Positions 45,951 to 54,310 of a DNA stretch of 59,257 nt are shown piece after piece. Below the pieces are notes generated by a model. That model worked only from the letters and a program-made list of their open reading frames with translations. It was not told the origin of the DNA and did no database searches. Position 1 is the first letter of the stretch; the number at the start of each line of letters is the position of its first letter. The stretch comes from Moorena bouillonii PNG (GTDB lineage: Bacteria; Cyanobacteriota; Cyanobacteriia; Cyanobacteriales; Coleofasciculaceae), in assembly GCF_001942495.1 (NCBI RefSeq), contig NZ_MKZS01000001.1, positions 6,850,744-6,910,000 on the forward strand. Direction: 5' to 3'. The position numbers were made by a program, and so were the translations under genes.

Positions 45951-46898
45951 TAGCATAGAAAGAGTTGGTTAGGACAATACTCTGAAGGCATGATCCAAAG
46001 CATCTTGTAAACAATCAAATTGATGAAGACTAGAGCCGCAAATAGTGTTTGAGTCGCGCCCAAAATTTCTCGATTTTGTTGAGGTCGGGGGAATAAGCAC
46101 CGAAGAAATAGGAGTTTACATCCTGCCTGCTCGATTAATTTCTTGATGTAAGCAGAGTTATGAAAACTCGCGTTGTCCATCAGCACAATCTGGCCTGGTA
46201 ACAGTTCTGGCCTGACTGAAAAACTCAACCCATCCCTCAATCAGTTTAGTGTTGCAGTATCCCACAAAAGTAATTGGGGCAAGGATCTGACGACAACAGG
46301 AAGCTGCTACCATGCGGGCTTCGCTCCGTTTTATGTCCTAATTTGAGATCGTAATATCGCGCATGATTTCTCGCACCAACCATAGGGGTAGTCTTCTGTA
46401 TCATCAATTCCGGCTTCATCGACATAAACTAGTCTTTGTTGAGCGTACTGACCAAGATATTGGAGAAATTTGCCTCGTTCGAGTTCATTCCTTTCCTGGT
46501 ATCCATAAGTTTTTTTTTTCGGGTAAAACCAATGCGCTTCAAAGCTTTGCCGATGGTGATCCGACTAATTTACTCTGGCCACTGTTGTGCCATCTCTTTT
46601 TGAGTTATTCCGCCGTTTTTTTGAGCAAATTGGCGAAACTCGTCTAAATCTCGGATTTTTGGCTTTGGTCCCCTTCGATAGTTCCGCTTGGCTTTAACAG
46701 TTCCTCTTTCTTCTCTAGCTTTTAGCCAAAGGTCTAAAGTATTTCGGCTAATTTTGAGCATCCGGCAGATCTGGGTTTTTTTCTCGCCACGATCTACTGC
46801 TGCTACCGCTTTTTCTCGAAAGTCATCGCTATAAGGTGATGGCATTTTTCCGACTTGCTACACCCTCTATTATGTCCTAATTATCCCTTTCTTTGCTA
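45951..46898 (-). mobile_element. IS630-family element inserted in susA
   Basis: The ends read TAGC(A)AAGAAAG-like inwards (46898 side TAGCAAAGAAAGGG, 45951 side TAGCATAGAAAGAG), and the TA dinucleotide is duplicated at 45949-45950 and 46899-46900, as IS630/Tc1 elements do. Length 948 bp. Confidence 0.85.
45985..46845 (-). pseudogene. IS630 transposase, broken
   Basis: The helix-turn-helix N-terminus is intact (MPSPYSDDFREKAVAAVDRG...MLKISRNTLDLWLKA), then stops at QQWPE (46570). Reading resumes ISRITIGKALKRIGFTRKK, shifts frame at a 10-T run near 46511-46519, continues YLGQYAQQRLVYVDEAGIDD (first catalytic Asp), and another frame gives GQIVLMDNASFHNS and LIEQAGCKLLFL. One nonsense and at least two shifts make it inactive without a helper copy. 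Confidence 0.85.
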
Positions 46899-48298
46899 TA
46901 GATTACCATCGGAATAGTTTCCTACAATCAGGTCGGGACGACCTTGGAATTCTCCTAGCAGTTCCTTTTCGGCATCGATGGCGTAGGTTTCTAGATACGG
47001 CCAAATCTCAAACCGAGAAATCCAATCCTGAGTAACTTTCGGATTGAACTCTCGAAACGGTACCCGTAAAATCCAGGCATTTTCTGTACCGTTAACTTTC
47101 TCTAACCGTTCATTACACCGAGTTCCATCATTGTTGGGGATTAAGCGGGTGAGAATGATCACCTTAGGCTGAATGTTTAATCCCGCCAGAGTCAGGTTTT
47201 CTTGCAACTGCTTTTCTAAACTCTTAGCTTGGTCAAGGACATATACCACTTGACCCCCTGTATCTGGACGTCCTAATACCCCTTCTTGTCCAAACCAGCC
47301 GTGAACCGATACCAGGACAATCCGGAAAATCATTGGGATGCGGGAGAGGAACTGTTCCAATGCCCCATCATCCGGTTCATCAATCAATTCATCCAGCATT
47401 GCCAAGGTTTCCCGCACCCGACTAGCCGTGTTTCCCCAGCCTGCTTCAAAACCCATCTCTTGCAGCTTAAAGCGGAATTTATCATAGGATTCGCTGTCTG
47501 GGCGATCGCTTACAAATTCCAAGGCCAACTTCACCTGTTCTGACAGTTGCTGGTGATTGTGAATGCGCTCGTTAATCAGCAGCTGGTTTCCTTGGAAATG
47601 ACGCACTTTCAAGAAACCGTACAACGACTCCAACCAGTGCTCAGGGTCTTGAAACAGTTTACTGGAGAGATAGCGGTTTAGGAAGCGGACTCCCTTACCA
47701 ATATTCTTGGGATCGCGAATGACTGGGCTGTAGTCATAAAACGGCTGAAAATCCAGCTGGAGAACCTCCCCGACCTTGGGGTTGTAGCGATTGACAAAGC
47801 GATCGCGTATATTTAGCAGTTCCTCTGGTGTAACCTCTTGCGCCCTTAAGTCTTCAAACAGACGAAAAGCTCTTTTAGCCGCAATTTTTGGTCGGATAAT
47901 TAGGCATAGACTTTCATCTTCCAGAATAATTTCCTGGGTGTAATAAATCAGCTTCCCTAAATGAGAAGAATGATAAAAGTATTCAGATTTTTTGTGGTTA
48001 GTGCAGTATTCATTAAAAGCAGCCAGAATTTCGTTGCGCAGTAAATACCTGGGTTCTGCAGTTTTTAACTGGCTGGTAAAGTGACGTAGATCGCTCTTTT
48101 CGTCACTTTCGAGAACATCCTGAATTAGGTTGAGCATTGAAACTCCCCAAATACAAGTCAACTATATTTAAACCAACAACCCTATAAAAAATTCCTCTAA
48201 AGAATAGTGATTCCCGCGCACTACCGATCAGGAATAGATATTCTTTTAGATATATGGACAACGTTCTCGCAAAACAACTATTTTGGCATAAATAAAGA

Positions 48299-49822
48299 TT
48301 AAAGCATGTAAAGCTGCCCATACTTCTGCCGGATGTAGCGGATGAATGGATCGATGCGTAAAGCAGTACCAGTGACGCTCTTAATCAATTCAGCCGCTGT
48401 GTATTTGCAACCGTGTTGGTAAATGTTGTCCTTCAACCAATTATGGAGCGTACTAAAGTTTCCTTGCTCAATTTTTGGTATAATTTCAGGTTGCTCCGTT
48501 ACTGCGGCTTCAAAAAACTGGGCGCTCATCAAGTTACCCAAGGTGTAGCATTGGAACATTCCCCCAATCTGACCAGTGTACCAGTGAACATCTTGCAACA
48601 CCCCGTCACTGTCATTCTGGGGAACAATCCCTAAATCTTCACGATAGCGTTCATTCCAGGCTTCCGGTAAATCCCTAACCTGCAGCCTACCCTCGAGCAT
48701 CATCAGTTCTAAGTCAAAGCGGATCATGACGTGGAGATTGTAAGTCACTTCATCAGCATCCATGCGGATTACAGACCGTTGCACCTTGTTGATGGCCTGA
48801 TAAAAGGCATCGAGGGAAACATTACCCAGTTGGGAGGGGAAGTAGGATTGTACTTGGGGATAGAAAAATTTCCAGAAGCCCCAACTACGCCCAACAATAT
48901 TTTCCCAAAGTCGGGACTGGCTCTCATGGACACCCGAGGATGTCCCACAGGCAAGAGGAGTGCCTTCCAAATCTCGCCTAATTCCTTGCTCATAAAGACC
49001 ATGACCCATTTCGTGGATGCTGCTAAATAGAGCCTGACTCAGGTCATCTTCATCAACACGGGTCGTAATGCGCACATCACCGGTAGAGAAGTTGATCATA
49101 AATGGGTGATGGGTTTGGTCTTGCCTTCCCCGCTCAAAGTCATACCCCATTTGCTTCATGACCTTGAGAGTCAAATCTAACTGTTGCTCTTCAGGATATC
49201 TTTGGTGTAAACAGTTGTCATCCGTGGGACTTTGGGCAGTAATAGCCTCCACAATTGGCACTAATTCCTCTCGCAACTGAGAAAAAAGCGTCCGCAAAAT
49301 AGAGACTTTCATCCCATAGTCAGCAAAGTCAATTAACGGGTCAGCGATATGTTCGTAACCAGGGAAAAAATAAGCCATTTGACGGCTGAGGTCAAGGGTT
49401 TTTTCTAAGTAAGGGCGCACCGCTGCAAAGTCGTTGGTAGCTCTTGCCTTTACCCAAACACTGTACGTTTCTGTCCGATGTTCAGAGAATTCTCCCATAA
49501 ATTCCGCTGGCACCTGCACGGCTCTGTGGTAATTTTTTCTAGTGCAGCGGATTAAGCTAGCTTCGTCAGAAAAGTAAGGTAGAGTTTCTTCATAGGGGCG
49601 TAACCCTTCCAGGAGTTCGCCCATGGCTGGGTCAGTAAATTTACTATGGGCAATTTTTTGTAGAGTAGCCAGCTGACGTCCCCTAGCAGCTGCACCACCG
49701 GGAGGCATATAGGTGGCTTGATCCCAGTACAACAAAGATGCGGCTGCTTCTAAGTCGTTAATTTCACTTAGGCGTTTTTTGAGGTTGAGAAGTTTCGGTT
49801 GAGTTTTTTCGGTAGTCTGCAT
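48299..49822 (-). CDS. M32 family metallocarboxypeptidase (Taq carboxypeptidase type)
   Basis: A 507-aa cytosolic zinc carboxypeptidase that trims C-terminal residues. The HExxH zinc motif is seen as SIHEMGHGLYEQG (about residues 264-276), and the third ligand region as GVHESQSRLWENIVGRS (about 292-308). Family features HQRYPEEQQ, RITTRVDEDD and YFPSQLGNVSLDAFYQAINKVQ are present. Start ATG 49822 (MQTTEKTQ); an ATG 6 codons upstream is possible and neither has a clear ribosome site. It lies upstream of susA in the same direction. Confidence 0.93.
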   Translation of the reverse strand: MQTTEKTQPKLLNLKKRLSEINDLEAAASLLYWDQATYMPPGGAAARGRQLATLQKIAHSKFTDPAMGELLEGLRPYEETLPYFSDEASLIRCTRKNYHRAVQVPAEFMGEFSEHRTETYSVWVKARATNDFAAVRPYLEKTLDLSRQMAYFFPGYEHIADPLIDFADYGMKVSILRTLFSQLREELVPIVEAITAQSPTDDNCLHQRYPEEQQLDLTLKVMKQMGYDFERGRQDQTHHPFMINFSTGDVRITTRVDEDDLSQALFSSIHEMGHGLYEQGIRRDLEGTPLACGTSSGVHESQSRLWENIVGRSWGFWKFFYPQVQSYFPSQLGNVSLDAFYQAINKVQRSVIRMDADEVTYNLHVMIRFDLELMMLEGRLQVRDLPEAWNERYREDLGIVPQNDSDGVLQDVHWYTGQIGGMFQCYTLGNLMSAQFFEAAVTEQPEIIPKIEQGNFSTLHNWLKDNIYQHGCKYTAAELIKSVTGTALRIDPFIRYIRQKYGQLYML

Positions 49823-50551
49823 GATGCTAGATTGACACATTCAGGCTATTAGTTTAGGGTTACGGTATTTTGCCGAATAGTAAATGTACACCTGACGACC
49901 GAAAATAAAAATCTTACCCACAAAAATGTCCGATACTAATGAATCAGACAAGTGGGCTGAAAGCTAAGACCAAGTTGCGTTTTTCAAGTGCAATTTACTT
50001 ATCGGACAATGGTGAAAATTCCCAAGTCCTTATTTCCTCTCGTTACGATTTAAGCTGCAACTTGGTACGAGCACTCTGGTAAAGCTAAGTAACTAACTCA
50101 GATGCCGATGGCTATGAAAACGTCATACCCATAACTGAGTGTTATAGCATAGTATTCGAACTACTATTGTGCCATTTCTTAAAGACTTATTAGTATAGTG
50201 TAATCCCTTAAAACCAGACAATCGCTCTAGCTATTGGCACAGTGGTAAGTATTCCTACCGACTGAAGCTCACAGCCACTAGCTTCGAGCTTGCCCAATAC
50301 TGGCCGAAAGTAGGATGTCATAAGGATCTCTTTGCACTCTCATTTGGATCAGGACTTATGCACCCTTTCCGTGTAGAACCTCTGTAAATGTGAGGTGCGC
50401 TCTTACCATTAAGAATTAAATTCGCCACGGGTCGCACCTGAAGTTCTGTGCTCCACAGTTCGCTTTTTACTATTAGTAAAAACCTATTAGTAAAAACCTA
50501 TTAGTATTGGCTTCAGGGGCATAAGTCCTATGGATACAAGCCTTTTAGCTT
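49823..50551. other. Intergenic region without a gene
   Basis: About 730 bp with no supported ORF. It contains a small inverted-repeat element (50351-50529), a duplicated AAAAACCTATTAGT unit (about 50468-50505) and a short TTTTAGC array (about 50540-50565) running into the next gene's 3' end. Confidence 0.6.
50351..50529. mobile_element. Third small inverted-repeat element
   Basis: AGGACTTATGC (50351-50361) is mirrored by GCATAAGTCCT (50519-50529), with a few more matching bases inside (CACCC and GGGG). Ends of the type AGGACTTA-GC are common among cyanobacterial IS elements and MITEs. It is 179 bp with no ORF. Confidence 0.45.
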
Positions 50552-51430
50552 TTAGCTTTTAGCTTTTACCTTCACCAAAGGCCATCCCAAGCGAGTTGGC
50601 TGTTCGTATATCCGTTTGAGGGTATTGATGTCTCTAGCAGAAATTTTCGGGGGATTGCGAACTTGGGAAAAGTATAGCGCATCAGTTTTTAAAGGAGAAT
50701 GACCCCAAATACCTAGTGCATGACCGAGTTCGTGACGGGCAGTGGCAAGGGTGTAGTCAATGGATTGCTCAGGGGAGAGAAGTATGGTAAACTTATGTAA
50801 TAATAGATTATCTACTATTTGCTCTGGTGCCCTGATGGATTGCCCCAGGTAAAATTCATAGCGAGTAACGGCTGAGCGAGCGCGAGACCAATCAAAGGTT
50901 CCAGTCTCACGATTCAAGGAAACTTTTAGAGGAGGATGCGATCGCAAAATCGATATATCTGCTAATTCCTCCTGATCAACTAGTTCTAGGGGTAAATAAA
51001 CCCCCCATTCTGCCACCGCCTTTAGCACCGCCTCAACCCATTGTTGGAAGCGCTGATGGTTAGCATCAACCACAGGCGGTGGTTGGGGCTGTTGCACATA
51101 AACCTTGACGGGAAACTGAGACCAGATCAGATAACCTAAGGGAGTGCCCTTGATTTCAGCAAAATAATCACCGCTGCCGGTAGGGTCTTGCCACTGGTCA
51201 AGGGGAGTTGGTAGAGGGTGAGGCTTAGGAGCTGGTAGGCTAGGTGAGCTTACTGGCATCGAAGCCACCATAGCAGAGGAGGCTTCTGTTAATCGGTTAA
51301 ACTTTGGGTGTAAACCTGCTGCGGTGCTGCAGTTAGTCAACATCACTAACAGACAAGTGACACCCCCTAGAAACAGGGCTATCCATAGCTGCTGATGCCG
51401 GTAATCTTTGTTATCCCACCTACTCCCCAA
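50552..51430 (-). CDS. Matrixin-like zinc metallopeptidase, membrane-anchored or lipoprotein
   Basis: A 292-aa protein. An N-terminal hydrophobic segment (LWIALFLGGVTCLLVMLTNC, about residues 16-35) ends in a Cys that might be lipidated. A Pro-rich linker follows, then a catalytic domain with the extended zinc motif HELGHALGIWGHS (about residues 240-252) of matrixin/metzincin type. It probably acts outside the cytoplasmic membrane; the substrate is unknown. The start appears to be TTG 51430 (the frame has no earlier ATG). It follows secG closely (17 bp) in the same direction. Confidence 0.85.
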   Translation of the reverse strand: MGSRWDNKDYRHQQLWIALFLGGVTCLLVMLTNCSTAAGLHPKFNRLTEASSAMVASMPVSSPSLPAPKPHPLPTPLDQWQDPTGSGDYFAEIKGTPLGYLIWSQFPVKVYVQQPQPPPVVDANHQRFQQWVEAVLKAVAEWGVYLPLELVDQEELADISILRSHPPLKVSLNRETGTFDWSRARSAVTRYEFYLGQSIRAPEQIVDNLLLHKFTILLSPEQSIDYTLATARHELGHALGIWGHSPLKTDALYFSQVRNPPKISARDINTLKRIYEQPTRLGWPLVKVKAKS

Positions 51431-51447
51431 GGTTTAACTCTAATTAT

Positions 51448-51678
51448 TTACTGGTTTAACCAACCTGCACTTAAAATCACTGTCAAGCTCATAAAGGTAA
51501 TCGCCAAGATCCAGGTCACCCGGTTCAGGGCTTTTTCAGCACTCTTGGTGCTGGTAAACAGCTGAGCTTGACCACCGATACCGCCAAGGCCATCCCCCTT
51601 GGGACTATGGAGCAAAACCAAAATAATCAGACCCAAGCCAGATAAAACCCAAATAATTTGCAGGATTTGATTAACCAT
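51448..51678 (-). CDS. secG: Protein translocase subunit SecG
   Basis: A 76-aa protein with two membrane helices (about residues 5-22 and 54-72) and the conserved LLHSPKGDGLGGIGG loop, part of the SecYEG channel. Start ATG 51678 (MVNQILQ) fits the family; the longer frame from 51735 adds 19 unlikely residues. Located just after gpmI, a common cyanobacterial order. Confidence 0.95.
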   Translation of the reverse strand: MVNQILQIIWVLSGLGLIILVLLHSPKGDGLGGIGGQAQLFTSTKSAEKALNRVTWILAITFMSLTVILSAGWLNQ

Positions 51679-51755
51679 TCTTTTGACAATATTACGGGAA
51701 TGAAAAGTTTTGAACTCTCCCTCGGTTAAAACCAAGGGGTTCTCAACTTCCTGTG

Positions 51756-53357
51756 TTATAGAGAAACTCGCACGGGTGTCCGATTATTACGGACTTCCAA
51801 CTTAGCGGGTTGGATCATAGAACGCCCAGTCATTTCTTTTGGCTGGGGAAGTTGCAAGATTTCCAAGATGGTCGGGGCAATATCTGCCAGACATCCATCA
51901 CAGCGCAATGCAACTTCTGTACCATGTCCAGGGATTTTTAATTTTTCCCCTTCTACTAGGATAAAGGGTACTGGGTTTGTCGTGTGAGCTGTCCAAGGAT
52001 TACCTGTCTCATCGCGCATAGTCTCGGCGTTGCCGTGGTCAGCAGTAATGAGGGTAGTGCCACCAACTTTAATTATCCTATCAATTAAGCGTCCTAGGCA
52101 ACGGTCTACGGTTTCCACTGCTTTTATGCAGGCTTCCACATTGCCAGTATGGCCCACCATATCAGTGTTGGCATAGTTAATCACTACCAGGGAGTAAATG
52201 CGTTTTTCGATCGCTGCGATCACTTCATCGGTCACTTCCTTAGCTGACATGGCTGGTGCTTTATCATAGGTTGGTACCATCGGACTTTGCACCAATTTCC
52301 GGTCTTCACCCTCGAAGGGAACTTCTAGACCACCATTAAAAAAGTAAGTGACGTGGGCGTATTTTTCTGTTTCCGCAGTTCGGAATTGGCGCAACCCATG
52401 CTGGGATATAACTTCCCCCAGAATATTAGTCAAGTTCTGAGGTTCAAAGGCGACCAATACCGGAAAACTGGGGTCATACTGGGTAAAGGTGGCAAAGGTT
52501 AGGGGTTTGATCTGTTCCCGCTCAAAGCCATCAAAGTTAGGATCCACGAAGGCTTGGGTCAGCTGTCTGGCTCTGTCTGGACGGAAGTTAAAGAAAATTA
52601 CTCCATCTCCTGCTGTCACAGCTCCAGGAGTAAGCCGTGTGGGCAAGATAAATTCGTCAGTAATCTCTGACTCATAAGACTCCTTGAGGAATTGTACTGC
52701 TGAGATAGCATTTCCAGGACCATCCTGAGTCATGACTTCATAGGCTTTTGAAATCCTTTCCCAGCGTCGGTCTCGATCCATGGCGTAGTAGCGACCACTA
52801 ATGGTGGCTATGCATCCAATGCCAACTTGATCAATATAATCTTGAATTTTTTGAATTGCTTCAATGCCGTCGGTCGGTTTAGTATCACGACCATCGGTAA
52901 TCGCGTGGATATAAACTTCAGATAGATTTTGGGCTTTGGCTAGCGCTAGCAATCCTAGGAGGTGATTGAGATGGGAGTGTACCCCACCCTCAGAACACAA
53001 ACCCACGATGTGCATCTTCCCACCCCGAGATTTAACCTCTCGGCATACTTGCACAATAGCTTGGTTATCGTTTAAAGTGCCATTTTCCACCGCATCAGAG
53101 ATGCGCACAAGTTCTTGAGGCACCACACGCCCAGCACCTATATTCAAGTGCCCCACTTCCGAATTGCCCATTTGACCCTCTGGGAGTCCCACGTCCTTTC
53201 CAGAGGTGCGAATTAATGTACTCGGATAGGCCGCCCAGAGGCTGTCCATTACAGGGGTGTTTGCTAGGGCTATCCCATTGGCATCAGTTACTTCGCGGTA
53301 ACCCCAACCGTCTAAGATAACTAGCACCACAGGAGAAACAGGTGCTTGCCTCATCAT
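51756..53357 (-). CDS. gpmI: 2,3-bisphosphoglycerate-independent phosphoglycerate mutase
   Basis: Interconverts 3- and 2-phosphoglycerate with two Mn ions. The 533-aa protein shows the N-terminal metal site (VLVILDGWGYRE), the phosphoserine region (GQMGNSEVGHLNIGAGRVV, Ser at about residue 66), TDGRDT, RYYAMDRDRRWER, NYANTDMVGHTG and TADHGNAE. Length is normal. It heads a gpmI-secG-peptidase run on the minus strand. Confidence 0.97.
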   Translation of the reverse strand: MMRQAPVSPVVLVILDGWGYREVTDANGIALANTPVMDSLWAAYPSTLIRTSGKDVGLPEGQMGNSEVGHLNIGAGRVVPQELVRISDAVENGTLNDNQAIVQVCREVKSRGGKMHIVGLCSEGGVHSHLNHLLGLLALAKAQNLSEVYIHAITDGRDTKPTDGIEAIQKIQDYIDQVGIGCIATISGRYYAMDRDRRWERISKAYEVMTQDGPGNAISAVQFLKESYESEITDEFILPTRLTPGAVTAGDGVIFFNFRPDRARQLTQAFVDPNFDGFEREQIKPLTFATFTQYDPSFPVLVAFEPQNLTNILGEVISQHGLRQFRTAETEKYAHVTYFFNGGLEVPFEGEDRKLVQSPMVPTYDKAPAMSAKEVTDEVIAAIEKRIYSLVVINYANTDMVGHTGNVEACIKAVETVDRCLGRLIDRIIKVGGTTLITADHGNAETMRDETGNPWTAHTTNPVPFILVEGEKLKIPGHGTEVALRCDGCLADIAPTILEILQLPQPKEMTGRSMIQPAKLEVRNNRTPVRVSL

Positions 53358-53814
53358 ATCGCCTTTTATCCTACTCTTAATTTCACCGCGATCATATCAT
53401 TCAAAATCCGCATATTCATGATAAATTTCGATTTTTATTAGGTTTCGGCTGGCAGAGTCAGGATAATGCTTAAATCTTCTCCTAGCAAAGGTTTTGACTA
53501 CCCCAAGCTAATAGGAATTTATACTCGGAAATCATGGCAAACCCATCTAAATTCTATAAGCCTTACTCAGACAAAATTGCAAAAAATAAGTAAAATTACT
53601 TATTGTATGACTCTCATATACCTTGACTCGGAAATTAAGCTTTGTATGCAATTAATTAGGCGTGCCGGTGCATGTTTGGCTCACAGCTACTGACAGCCTA
53701 CACTTACAAGTAACAGAGGTGTAGGAAGTTTACAGAAACTCATTTATCTCAACATTCCTATAAAATTGGTATGTATAAGGTAATGCTTATGAAGGTGTGA
53801 TCGCATTTCCCGAT
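53358..53814. other. Divergent intergenic region between gpmI and purN
   Basis: AT-rich, about 450 bp, with presumed promoters for gpmI (-) and purN (+). A 75-codon frame (53466-53693) has no recognisable features. No RNA gene was identified. Confidence 0.5.
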
Positions 53815-54309
53815 ATGACTGCCAATATAACTTCTCCAGATTCCAGCCCTAGCTTGATTTCCCCTAACATTTCCTCCCAACAGAGCGTAGACTCCTTACC
53901 GACTACTTCCCCTGTGAAACTGGGAGTGATGGCTTCCGGAAGTGGCAGTAACTTTGAAGCGATAGCTAGTGCGATCGCAAACGGCCAACTCAATGCCCAA
54001 ATCAGCGTGCTCATTTACAATAATCCAGGCATTAAAGCGTTAGCTAGAGCTGAAAAATACGGCATTCCAGCGGTTCTACATAATCACCGGCACACCAAAA
54101 AACGGGAAGATTTCGATCAACAAATTGTCGAAACTTTACGACAGTATGAGGTGGAGTGGGTCGTGATGGCTGGTTGGATGCGAGTGGTGACACAGGTACT
54201 CCTAGACGCTTTCCCTAATCGGATTCTCAATATCCATCCCAGCTTATTACCTACTTTCAAAGGTGTGCGCGCTGTGGAACAAGCCCTTGAGGCTGGGGTA
54301 AAAATTACA
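53815..54309 (+). CDS. purN: Phosphoribosylglycinamide formyltransferase, cut at a chimeric join
   Basis: PurN transfers a formyl group to GAR in purine synthesis. After a 35-residue N-terminal extension the sequence shows VKLGVMASGSGSNFEAI (phosphate-binding loop), YNNPGIKALARAEKYGIP, WVVMAGWMRVVT and the catalytic NIHPSLLPTFKG. After GVKIT (about 54309) the match stops: the expected GCTVH and the catalytic Asp region are replaced by GC-rich sequence in the wrong strand sense. ATG 53815 is preferred over GTG 53797, which has no spacing from its purine tract. It is partial because the contig changes genome. Confidence 0.92.
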
Positions 54310-54310
54310 C
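54309..54310. other. Chimeric junction between two genomes
   Basis: To the left is AT-balanced cyanobacterial DNA with HIP1 sites; to the right DNA is roughly two-thirds GC with no HIP1 octamer. Two genes facing each other (purN + and an RND permease -) are both cut at the same point, within AAAATTACA / CCGCCGGGG. Confidence 0.85.

Larger units (their letters stand above)
44770..48137 (-). pseudogene. susA: Sucrose synthase, split by an IS630 insertion
   Basis: Sucrose synthase reversibly makes sucrose and UDP from UDP-glucose and fructose. The first 413 codons are intact at 46899-48137 (start ATG 48137 with GGGGAG upstream; motifs VSVHGWFGQEGVLGRPDTGGQVVYVLDQ, TRLIPNNDGTRCNERLE) and end at NYSDGNL. 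The remaining 392 codons are at 44770-45948, resuming VAFLLARRLKVTQCNIAHALEKSK, with GVNETVFFPYT and the GT-B ending EAFGLTILESMISGLP. Removing the IS and one TA duplicate restores one frame of 805 aa, the normal family length, with no other damage. The insertion is therefore recent. The downstream half could only be made from an IS-derived start (MFTRCFGSCLQ). Confidence 0.95.

Noticed and set aside
44770-48161. Two separate glycosyltransferase genes
   Set aside because: They are the two halves of one sucrose synthase; joining them at the IS630 target TA restores a normal-length protein.
50220-50300. Possible tRNA-like fold in the gap after the M32 gene
   Set aside because: No acceptor stem with a T-loop GTTCRA motif could be fitted.
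53466-53693. A 75-codon ORF upstream of purN
   Set aside because: No motif, no ribosome site and AT-rich intergenic composition.
54117-54309. Continuation of the RND permease frame into purN
   Set aside because: The last ~64 residues are antisense to well-conserved purN codons and exist only because the two genomes are joined here.
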